Positions 44,233-54,231 of a DNA stretch of 64,000 nucleotides are shown piece after piece. Position 1 is the stretch's first letter, and each line of letters starts with the position of its first letter. The notes under the pieces were generated by a model, which was not told the DNA's origin, made no database searches, and was given only the letters and a program-made list of their open reading frames with translations. The translations under genes were made by a program, and so were the position numbers. Origin of the DNA: Acheta domesticus (Eukaryota > Arthropoda > Insecta > Orthoptera > Gryllidae); contig JAHLJT010000631.1 of the NCBI GenBank assembly GCA_031308135.1, forward strand, positions 223,085,654 to 223,149,653, read 5' to 3'.

Positions 44233-44688
44233 GTCCAGTATTATATGTTGTTCTGACTGGGCGCTCGGGTGGGGCAGGTGCGCCGTGATTGGCGACGGAA
44301 GTGAACAACTGTCTGCCTTTCTTAGATGTTCTCGTCAGTAAACGGGATGATGGCACCTTGGGACACTCAGTCTACCAAAAACCAACCCACACCAGGCGCG
44401 GATCCAAGGGGAGGTCACGGGGGTCATGACCCCCCCCCCAAATGATGAACCGTCACAATTTTGTGAGAAACTCTAAGATATCTAAACACATCTGAGAAAC
44501 TGATAACCTTTCCAGTGTCGTTTCAGAAGTTTGATATCAGTTCTAGTTTTGTGAGAACGTAAGAAGCCGCTTTCAGCACAAGTTAAAGCTATCAACAGGG
44601 GTTAGTGGTAAAGATTTGTCGAAAAGAATTAGAGTTAGAGCATTTTAGCTTGGCTGGTGAGCGAGGGTAGTGACTGACGCCTAAAATA

Positions 44689-45992
44689 CAGTGGCGAAGC
44701 TAGAGTCATGCAGTTGGGTATTCTGAAAATCTAATCTTACATTTTTTGTAAATTAGCTACATTCATCGTTTTTTTATTCAACAAAATCGACGATAATTTG
44801 TTCCTTAAAGCTTTCGTTTCTGCACAATTAATTTCCCGTGAGATTTCTCACGAATGTCTTAACTCTTTAATGCAATCATATTCCCTTCACATAATGCTGC
44901 ACATATAAAGGAACAGTTAGACTCAGTTGTATCAACCGAACCGTCCCTTGATATTTTTTTCTAGACCAATTTGTCTAACAAATACTACTACAAATACAAA
45001 ACAACTGCAGGCATGTATTTTGCATTATTAATGTCTACATTTGTCAGTTCATTTTGAGATCGCTCAATGTCAAGTAATAGATATTGTTTTATCAGGAAAA
45101 AACTTTTCTGAACAAATGGACGCTTTTTAAGTGAAAAAGTGCTTTTCGTCAAGAAATTCAATAAAATGAAAGTTTTAGAAATCTTGAAACCTGTAGTCCA
45201 TCTGAGTCACTACTGTATCAATAATTTTAAAAGATACAATTTTTGTACCTTTCAAATAAATATCGCCCTGAAAGTTCATTCATAGTCATGACTACTTTGA
45301 TGCAGATTTCAATAGTCTCTACATATCTAACAGGTTATTTACTACGTATTGCTACTATTTCTATCTCTGTGGTGTGTTACTTGACTCGTGATTCCACATG
45401 GTTGAGCGAAAACTGCATTTCCATATCGTGAACCGTTTAGAAGTTTTGAGACTGGCCACGGCCATCTCTAGAGACGGCCGTGGACTGGCGCATAGTCAGT
45501 TGGACATTGTCTGCAACACTATATCTTTAGCTTCATTAATTGTTTCGTCAAGAAAACACCCATAAAAATCACTCAAACGGCACACAAACAACTCTACTTT
45601 CCCACAACGTCAGGTGATGAGTTGAATTTGACTGGTCGAGACGTGGGCGCGCATCGCTGTAGAAGTCCGTGTCTACCGAGAGCCTAGGCTACAGCTGGGG
45701 TCTCTGCCTAGTGAATGCAAGTGAAAGGAAGATAGTGCACGCTCTCTTGTGCGTATAGATAGAGCCAGCCGGTGTCTATACACTGGCCTCGCTCAGTTAC
45801 CGGCCCCAAAGAGTATATCTCTGCAGCTCTGATAATTCCCTTGCGCGTAAACGGGAAAAAAAGTTGAACACATTTAATTTTCTTCAAGATTCAGTAACAA
45901 AAATATTGAAAAATGGTACGCAACGACAAATGTTATTGAAAAATAATTTGGGTATTATTAGGCTCTCAGATTACCATTCAGCTTCGCCACTG
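44689..45992. mobile_element. Nested hAT-like element (CAGTGGCGAAGCT ends)
   Basis: Inverted ends CAGTGGCGAAGCT lie at 44689 and 45992. The flanking octamers CTAAAATA and CTGAAAGA agree at six of eight positions, fitting an aged target duplication. Inside, 45370-45455 is a relic of the CAGGGTGTCC foldback arm, followed by a near-perfect 28-bp palindrome (CCACGGCC...GGCCGTGG). Confidence 0.6.
45370..45455 (+). mobile_element. Relic of the CAGGGTGTCC foldback-element arm
   Basis: Matches the arm at 29090-29165: GTTACTTG, GATTCC, AAAACTG, then GTGAACCGTTTAGAAGTT. The GGGTGTCC terminus itself is replaced by unrelated sequence. Confidence 0.55.
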
Positions 45993-48108
45993 CTGAAAGA
46001 CCTTATTCGAATATTTCGCTGTCGCTGAGTCCGAATCCGGTGATAGAATTTTAGTTCGGCTGATGAGCGAGGATAGAGTCTGATGCCTAAAATATCTTAT
46101 TCGAATGTTTTGTGCGGTCGTTGAGTCCGAATCCTGTATCAAAAGGATCTCTTGACAGCTCTCATTCTTGATGAACAGAATTGCAATGATGTTACTTTAT
46201 TTGGGTTTTAATTATACAAAACACTTTGGCAATGCAAAAGAAATCAGATCAGTTATTTGCAATATATTAAATGTTGCATTAAATTAAATTATTAGATGTT
46301 TGCATGTCTCGGTGAAGTTGTCCCCAAAATTATAATGAAGTTTACAACATTATTATAGAAGAATCGCCGTTGAAGGAGATTCAAATGTGGTGCAAATTTA
46401 TTAATATACAATAGAGCACTATATACGAAAAAAATGAAAAAAGGAAAAATGAAAATGAGAAAAATAATTATAGGAAAGAATAAAAGTGAAATTTAGTTTA
46501 TTTATTTATTATATGCATGTATTTATTAATTATAATAATTTATTAATTTTTTTTCATTACACACATTTACATGTTTCTCTCATATACGTTTCTTCACAAT
46601 TTGTTTCATGTTGCATCATATATGAAAGTTATTTTTGCTAATTTGAAAATTATTGTTGATAACTTTATAAATTTTAATTTTTTAATGTACCGAATAAAAT
46701 TGACATATTTTTGTAGGCAGAATTGGAATCTGCAACGAAAATTGGGGGTTTCCATTTAAAATTCCAAAGTTACACCTGACTCACCCACAGGGGATAGGGT
46801 GAGGATCGTAACAATAGTAAGCTGATTGATATCTGATATGTGATTATGGGAATATTGAATTTCTAATATATTTATGGTGTAATAAAGTCAATCTGATATA
46901 CGTAAAACATACTTCAAATGTATGTTATTACATTCTGTACTCTCCCGTTTCCGAAATAAATGCACGTGAGTCTTAACGTGACCCCTCCCAAAAGAGAAGT
47001 CTGGATCCGCGCCTGACCCACACAGACAGATACCTGCACGCAGATTCGCATCACCATCCATCCTTAAAACTAGGTGTACTAAAGATACTGACCACCAGAG
47101 ACGTCCAGGTATGCAATGCGCGCTCTCTTCCTAAAGAACTCCAGAAACTTGAACATACGTTCAGAGCCAACGGCTATTCCCGGACAGTGATCAAAAGAGC
47201 ACTTTCCTGTGCTACGGGCTTATTTGTCTTCCTCTTTCCTTCTCCGTCTCCCTTGTTCTGTATACACTGACTTCAAATCTAGCAGGGGTAGTTGATTTCT
47301 CTTTCCTATCCCGCAAGCTTCACAATCTCTTCCGTGAAGCAGCCATGAGTTGACGACAGTGAGATCCGAGAGATTGATAATAAACACAATATTTGGATCT
47401 GATGTTAGTGCTATCACGGAATCCATTAGATATACGCCGCCCACACATTTATTGTAATACAGCACAACACTGGGGCATTCTACTCACATAGCCTGAAGAA
47501 GAGTGAGGTCACGTTACATAAGTATCCAACGTTTCTTCAAGGTAACAAAGGTAATTTCTATTTGAAAACACACTAAATTAATATTAACTAATTTGTAAAC
47601 TTATAAATGAGTAAATAACACTTGCTTCTATCACTACTGATTTTTTTCGAGAGAAAAAGGACCCAAATAAGCGCTGAGAACGCATATGAAAAAAAGGACG
47701 CGTCCTGCAATGGGCCATCCGATTGCCTAGTGACTCACAGTGAAATCTGGCGAAGAAAAATCGAATCTCACAAAATTCTTTTCCTAAGAGATTGTCCAGC
47801 CATATTGTTAATTTCAAGTTTCAACGGTGTACAGTGGTCTAAACTTCATTGATGGAAAATGAAAGACGTAAAATAGGTTTGTTACTTCAAAGTAACAATG
47901 TGCAGTCGAGGGTTAATGTTTTATTATAAAATTGAAGAAAAGGAATGTTAGAATTAGTGTTACGTAACATTAAGCCAAAACCCCCCTACCCCCCAAGTAA
48001 CGCAGCATAACGCTGCCTCAAAACCCCTCCTACCGTGTTTGGCGTTATGTAATTTATGAACGATCCCTTAGCATCTTTACAAAGCTAAATACGGTGTGAG
48101 ATTTTCAC

Positions 48109-51100
48109 ATTGGGGTCATTCCATATTAAATCAACGAAGTTTTAATTAAAATTTTACCTCACCATTTTAGATTCAGATGAAATTTGAAACATAGGTAGTA
48201 TGAATGAAGAATAAAAGAACTACAAATTTTGAGTAAAATATTTCCACCCGTTTGTGAAATACAGCCACGTAAAATTTTACAAAACTGGGTTCCCGAAAAT
48301 TTTTAAATTGATGTAGAACCTCACCAACTTAAGATAGAGAGCTGCAACAGGTGTCATTTTTCAGCTTTGTTCAACACAATACACTCGCCAACAAAAAACA
48401 CTAAATTAATATTTGTATATATTAGGGCTTATAATTTAAAATAAAATGCATTTTAAATCAATAAAATCTACAGTAAGTAAATATTATACATTTTAAGTAA
48501 AGATTATCATATGAACCCATTGCAGTCCCATTTTTAAACTTGCACCATCTATTTGGAAACATATAAGAATTATTTTAGAATTTTTGCAAATTTTTTGAAG
48601 ATGAGCATTTTGAAAAAACTCAAAATCAAAATTTTAAATTCAAATTTGAAAAACTTTTTGAACGCAACCCCTATTGCGTTGTATATTATATAAAATGCCA
48701 TAAAGAAAGCTGAAAAATGACACATGTTGCAGCTCTCTATCTTAATTTGGTGAGGTTTTACACAAAGGGTCCCCCCCGATAAGATGGTAAAAAGTTCCCC
48801 TCAACCAAATTACATATGAGTGGTTACACTATAATTCTAACATAAAAATAATATTTTTGAAAGGTTTCTTAGCTTCCGTCCCACCACCCACACCCCTATA
48901 CAGCCAAAAACGTGTTTTTTTAATTTCAATTTTTTTCGACCACTTAACACTATTTTATCAGACTGAAAAAAATATGATAAATAAGAACACAACTTGGACT
49001 ATCAGAAAAACATTTTTCAATATTTTCTCAGGCCCAAATTCAAACACAAAAAAATATTTTCGAAAAAAAATATCAAGAAATATTTTTTACTGTGTCTTAG
49101 AAGCCTGGAACAGGCTCGAAAAAAATATCAAAGGTTTCTCTTAAAACACAAATTGTTGTGTATTTTTTTCAGAATTTTTCGATTGCTGGGCTGCAGTTAA
49201 AAAAATAAAAACCATTTTCCCGCCTTTAAAACACGCGGACTTTCAATATAGGTTGAAACTGACTCCAACGGTTCTGTGCATTTATTTTAGTGCTTATTAT
49301 ACATTTGTATACATTGTTGTAGCACGCAATAAAGTTTTGATTTTGGAATATACTTACAAAGTATCATTTTTAAAGGTTTTTGCAAAAGTAATCGTACGCT
49401 ACGGAAAGACGATAGTTTTGACAATTTATAAGAAACATTCGACACAAGACCTTGTAAGTGTAATACTGGTGGATAAAGAATTACACCCCATCCTACATCT
49501 AACAGATTTTAGAAGAAAAAATAGAAGTTTGCAGATTATGACATACAAAAAAAGATTATTGCAACACACATTATAATGGCAAATAACTCGGAAGCGATGC
49601 TTCCTAGGCCTTTTAAACAAGGTTTGCTTGTCTCATGGGGACACGACTTTTTTTTGAGAACAAGTAAATTCTAAAAGACGACATGTTTTGGGGGACGGGT
49701 AGATGACAAAGGGGGAAATGATAAGGGACATTTCGTGTGCAGGATAGATGGGGTACAGCGGGGAAGTGAAGGGGAACAGATTAGGCCCCGATTATGTTGT
49801 TGGGATGTATTTTTTCAAAATACCACTTTTATGATCATCTTATTTTACAATTTTGCATATTAGTTCTTTTGAGTGCGCCCTTTCCATAGCACTGATGGAC
49901 AGACAAGAGAAGCCGATATCAATGTAAAATTAAATTGAAGGAAAATACTGAAATTATCTTTCACGATAAAATTAACGGGACTATTTTATTTTTTGCGAAT
50001 TTTTATCTTAACGCTCAGCAATATTGGAATGAATTCTCTCGCACACTATCGGGTCTATAATGCCGTAAACTAGTTTTCGGGGGATGGGAGTTTGCGTTGG
50101 GTGCTATTTAAATCAATTTTCAATTTTCGTACAATTATTATTTACAAAGTGCAGAGTTATTGCACGTGTACAGATTGTACGAGTGTCTCCATATTTATAC
50201 GTATTCAAGAACAAATACTTAGGTAAAGGAAAAGACAACTTTTTCTCTAGTCTGAAACATCTATAGACGTGAGACCATAGGCTTCCGCAACCAATGCGTT
50301 ACTATTTATCTGTCCGGGAGGCGCCGCGTTCTAGGTTCAGTTGTCAACGTTTTAGCTGCTATTCTGTGGCCTTCCTCCTCAAGCAAGGTCGCACGTGCCT
50401 AGGACGCGGCAACTGCCGAACTGCCAAGTGGTTGAGTACAAATGTCTCAAGTTTTTTTTTAACTATGACCCAGCTATTATAAAAATATGAAAAAATTCAC
50501 AACCATTCTGAGATGAAGTTTTAAGATTATTTTCGTGCCAGTGTCTGAGTTCTAAGACAAGTAAAACAGTTCTTGTAAATCTGAGTCTAACCTCTTCCCC
50601 TTCATTTTTCCACATGTCCCCCAATTATCCCTCGAATATGACCGAATTATTATTTAATAAACTGCCGAACACTATTATCTTTCGTTAGCGTATGATATTC
50701 ACATACAAAGGATTAGAAAGCTTTAAAAATGATAATTTTTAACTATTCCAAAATCAAAACTTTATTGGGTGTTACAACAATGTATACAAATGTATAATAA
50801 GCACTAAAATAAATGCACAGAACCGTTGGAGTCAGTTTCAAACTATATTGAAAGTCCACGTGTTTTAAAGGCGGGAAAATGGTTTTTATTTTTTTAACTG
50901 CAGCCCAGCAATCGAAAAATTCTGAAAAAAATACACAACAATTTGTGTTTTAAGAGAAACCTTTGATATTTTTTTCGAGCCTGTTCCAGGCTTCTAAGAC
51001 ACAGTAAAAAATATTTCTTGATATTTTTTTTCGAAAATATTTATTTGTGTTTGAATTTGGGCCTGAGAAAATATTGAAAAATGTTTTTCTGATAGTCCAA

Positions 51101-51517
51101 GTTGTGTTCTTATTTATCATATTTTTTTCAGTCTGATAAAATAGTGTTAAATGGTCGAAAAAAATTGAAATTAAAAAAACACGTTTTTGGCTGTATAGGG
51201 GTGTGGGTGGTGGGACGGAAGCTAAGAAACCTTTCAAAAATATTATTTTTATGTTAGAATTATAGTGTAACCACTCATATGTAATTTGGTTGAGGGGAAC
51301 TTTTTACCATCTTATCCGGGGGGACCCTTTAAAAAGTTTCGGGAACCCAATTTTGTAAAATTTTACATGGCTGTATTTCACAAACGGGTGGAAATATTTT
51401 ACTCAAAATTTGTAGTTTTCTCGTTCTTCATTCATACTACCTAAGTGTCAAATTTCATCTGAATCTGAGATGGTGATGTAAAATGACTGTGTTGATTTAA
51501 TATAGAATGACCCATTG
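48109..51517. mobile_element. 3.4-kb foldback element or palindrome
   Basis: The left arm (48109 to about 49350) and right arm (about 50745-51517) are inverted copies, once a 451-bp insertion in the left arm is removed. Both ends read GGGTCATTC(C/T)ATATTAAATC. By eye the inner 560 bp of the arms differ at only a handful of positions, whereas the outer 200 bp are clearly more diverged. A 95-codon frame is present in both arms (48857-49144 and 50950-51237) with one residue difference and no recognisable domain. The central spacer (49350-50745) is single-copy and non-coding as far as I can see. Confidence 0.85.
48312..48762. mobile_element. 451-bp MITE inside the left palindrome arm
   Basis: Inverted ends start TGTAGAACCTCACC / TGTAAAACCTCACC and extend about 60 bp (through GATAGAGAGCTGCAACA). 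The right palindrome arm lacks the sequence exactly, joining ...TTTTTAAA directly to GGGTCC, so the insertion is polymorphic between the arms. Confidence 0.8.
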
Positions 51518-51634
51518 ATTTCCCTTTGTCTCCTGAACGCGTCATCTAAATAAGTTTGTAAAAATTTAATCAGGCCAATAGGAAATTCTGTACATTATAT
51601 ATATTTATACATGAAGAGCGGGAAAAAGGAGTAT

Positions 51635-52271
51635 GTGGTCGCTCATAAAGTACGTAACGCTAAAGAAGGGGAGGGGGTTGAGATAGCGTTACGTTGCGTT
51701 ACATAAGGCTAGTGGGTTTTAGCAGAGTGTTACGTAACGACTGATATTATTTTTTTTTACATTTTTCAACATTTGCTGAAATTTATCCTTTTTTATTTGA
51801 GTTTTATGCTAAACATTAAAATGTTACCTCAATGTGTTTTAACAATACAAAAAAATTAAAGCTATTACATGTAAATTGGAACAATAAATGGAAATATTTT
51901 TTTCCTTGTTTTATTGAATCTGTAAGATAACGAAGACAATATTCAAAACTGTAGTATGTATTATATTCCAGAATCCATTTAAATTGTCGCAGAAGACTCG
52001 CCCATGCGTCATCCACGGTTGTTTTGTTAGGTTTTGTCAGAATCGCCAACTAATTCTGACTCTCATTGTAAATTTAAATATACAACACAAATAAAGAGAA
52101 TATAATTTGTTTTTATTGTGCTATTATCACTCCGTGCATTTACAAGGGGGGGTGTCGCAAGCGTTACGTAATTATTTAAGGGGGGTTCAAGTACTCGTTG
52201 CAGATGCCTTACAGGAGGAGGGGGTATTCAAAATACTCCAAATTTGCGTTATGTTATTTATTGACGGCCCC
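51635..52271 (-). mobile_element. GGGGCCGTC-ended element, copy B (637 bp)
   Basis: Read on the minus strand it starts GGGGCCGTCAATAAATAACA (52271) and ends near 51635 with GTTACGTAACG-type motifs and TACTTTATGAGCGACC. It contains a 77-codon frame (51816-52049, TVDDAWASLLRQF...) whose degraded counterpart lies in copy A (41700-41830). Several GC-rich words (ACCCCCCTTAAATAATTACG) are shared with copy A. Confidence 0.72.
52257..52262 (-). terminator. Candidate poly(A) signal for the IR gene, inside transposon copy B
   Basis: AATAAA on the minus strand, 168 bp after the receptor stop codon and within the terminal repeat of copy B. The equivalent position of copy A lacks it. Confidence 0.4.
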
Positions 52272-52429
52272 TACGATCAAAATTAGGTAACACCAATAAA
52301 GTTCCTCCAGGTCGACTTGAGATCCTTCATTTGTCATGTCTCCTGAAAAATAGCGGGCATCAAGAAGTTCCCGGTTCTCTCTCTGGCTGCGCCACCGGCT
52401 GGCGCTCCGGGCGCGTGGGGCGGCCGCGC

Positions 52430-52673
52430 TCAGAAGCTCCACGCTTGGGCGCGCGGCCGCCGCACTCCCGCAGCTGCGCCCGTCCGCCGCCGGCGGCGCC
52501 ACCTGCCCGCCAACAGCTCCCCGGCGAAGACTGCGGTCGCCAGCAGAACGCCCGCGCCCAGCACCGCCGCCGGCTGCACCAGAGCGCGTAGGGACAGCGC
52601 CTGCACCGCCGCCGCGGCCGCCCCCGCCCACGGCACGTACACGCCGCTCACCTTCTCCATGAACGCGTCGTCG
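52430..52673 (-). CDS. Ionotropic receptor, last exon (M4 and C-tail)
   Basis: I assign this GC-rich exon to the IR gene because a strong acceptor (pyrimidine tract then CCCGCAG, 52674-52676) precedes it and the phase fits exactly. The previous exon ends with AG of a split codon and this exon supplies C, giving Ser, followed by an open frame of 80 codons and a TGA. The peptide has a short S2-end segment (DDAFMEKVSGVYVPW), then a hydrophobic helix with QPAAVLGAGVLLATAVFAGE at about 52511-52585. This fits the fourth membrane helix of the ionotropic glutamate receptor family, and its GxxxA and final Glu resemble other insect IRs. A basic, Arg-rich tail (RWRRRRR) ends the protein in the cytosol. 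Third codon positions are almost all G/C, unlike the AT-rich upstream exons. Confidence 0.8.
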
Positions 52674-52699
52674 CTGCGGGAGCAGAGGAAAGAAGTTTC

Positions 52700-53345
52700 T
52701 ACAATGAAATCTGTCTCAACCGGAACCTGTACAAGCCGGAAACCTGCCTTAACCGGAAATATTCTCATTTCAAGATGTTTTCAACGAATAGATTTCATTA
52801 AGAAAAAAACATTTAATATTGTAGATGTAGATTTGAAATTTTGTAATTTTTAAAAATGCAGAGGAAATGTACCCATGGCACTTCTTTAAGCGTATTTTGC
52901 TCTATTCCAAAACACAAATGAAAAGAAACAAGTTGGTTACATTTATGAGAAAGTTTTGAAAATGTTGAGGTTTTATGTAAAGTAGCCCCAAAATCAAAAT
53001 ATCAGTTACAAATTAAAAGGCCGCGACACTAATTCGATGGATCGAGGAATATCACTTTTGGTGAAAATCGTATTTACGATTTAGCTGCTAGAATAGATTG
53101 CAGTCAGACGGTTTTCTCATAAACAGATTTTTACGTATTAAGAACTCTAAAAGTGTGAATCCTGACTACACATAGTGTTAAAGGAAGAGATTTACCACAT
53201 ATAGGAACAATATTTATTCACATTTTTCTTACCACAGCCAGGAAATAAGTTTTTGTGCTGATAAATCGCAATTTTTTTTTCAGCATTACACCTTTCTTGA
53301 ACTCCTAAGAAATACGCGAGAATATAAAAATACGGGTTTTAAAAG
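52700..53345. mobile_element. Decayed transposon with CCGGAAACCTGCCTTA motifs, intronic
   Basis: AACCGGAACCTGTAC and AAGCCGGAAACCTGCC (52716-52760) repeat the motif seen at 10340-10455. The sequence 53195-53320 matches 9970-10110 (CATATAGGAACA ... AATACGCGAGAA). It begins about 25 bp upstream of the acceptor of the last IR exon. Confidence 0.4.
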
Positions 53346-54231
53346 AGGTCACGTACACTCTTTTGAAAAAAGAACGAGTACTTTTCGCATCATTTCTTCG
53401 TGAAAGTAATCCAATTTATAAAAAAATATTTTCTCACAATCGGCTTTTTTTTCGCGGATAATGTAAAAGACAAAGTATGGCGCCGATACGATTTTCCTCC
53501 CAACACGAGTTTTTGTTTCGAAAAATCGCTGTTTACCCCCGCAGAATGACAATACTTTCTCCATACTGCATAAGTAGGGTGTAAGCTGGCGCGCGCCCCG
53601 CTGGAAGAGAAACCTGCCGGTCGGTGAGGCTGGGCGGTGAGGACGGGCCGCGAGGACGGGCAGTGGAGCCAGGTTGTGAGCAGAGGGAACGAGCGGTGGA
53701 GATTGCCAGAGAGAACGGGCTGTGCCTTAAAATTCCAATGTGTGCCATAAAATGAGATCCTATGAACAATTTCTTGTAACGGAAAAGATTGTTTGTTATA
53801 CTGGTAAAATTAATTGTATGAAATTATTTTGCAACAGCATCCGTTGCGGCGAGAGCAACCGATGTTCCTTTGTTCGAGCGGTCGTTGGCTGAAACAGCGG
53901 GTCGTACTTGAAAGGCTAATGATAACCAATAAACTGACAAAAGGTACTTTTAAATATTGTTTCGAAATTTCCTTTCTACAAAGTCCGTATAACCCTAAAA
54001 GGACAAAAAGAGCAAAATCTTAATTCCGCTGATTTTAAAACCGCTTATCTTCCAAACACCAATCCTTCTGCCTTACGTTGGTAGTCTGTTTCTATGAATA
54101 TGAATCCCATATATTCATATGTAATATTGTACTTGAAAAACGATGCACTCTTGATCTTGCATAAAGCTAATCAAAACAGATGTTAACTTGCAACATGAAA
54201 GATTGTATTAAACAAAGGGGCAAAAATCAAT

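Larger units (their letters stand above)
44393..47015. mobile_element. hAT-type element, 2.6 kb, perfect 8-bp target duplication
   Basis: The terminal inverted repeats are CAGGCGCGGATCCA at both ends (44393 and 47015). ACCCACAC is duplicated at 44385-44392 and 47016-47023. The 8-bp duplication and CAGGCG ends are hallmarks of hAT elements. No transposase was recognised inside, so it is non-autonomous. It contains a second hAT-like insertion. Confidence 0.88.
44290..47215 (+). pseudogene. Penelope-like element RT fragment, split by a hAT insertion
   Basis: The 44290-44392 segment encodes [17 protein letters not shown] and [11 protein letters not shown]. After the hAT element the frame resumes at 47016 with THTDRYLHADSHHHPS, then KELQKLEHTFRANGYS and an IKRAL block to about 47215. 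These are the conserved blocks of Penelope-type reverse transcriptases just before the C-terminal part. The 8-bp target ACCCACAC is inside the PTHT codons. Only about 100 codons remain and there is no GIY-YIG domain. Confidence 0.8.
41398..48068 (+). mobile_element. GGGGCCGTC-ended element, copy A, with nested insertions
   Basis: The left end GGGGCCGTCCATAATTTACG (41398) and the right end near 48068 (GGCGTTATGTAATTTATG ... reverse complement of the same motif) both carry several GTTACGTAACG-type subterminal motifs. The 5' part (41398 to about 42100) is collinear with the reverse complement of copy B (51635-52271), including decayed coding-like sequence (CTTCGTAATCTTACAGACTG). Between about 42110 and 47900 it is filled by later insertions. 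Superfamily not assigned. Confidence 0.6.

Noticed and set aside
48857..49144. 95-codon frame present in both palindrome arms as a possible gene
   Set aside because: No domain, low-complexity Lys/Phe/Asn composition, and conservation between arms is explained by the very high nucleotide identity of the inner arms.
53533..53769. Minus-strand frame in the IR intron as an alternative terminal exon
   Set aside because: No membrane helix resembling M4, and no acceptor in the phase needed by the pore exon. The exon at 52430-52673 fits both.
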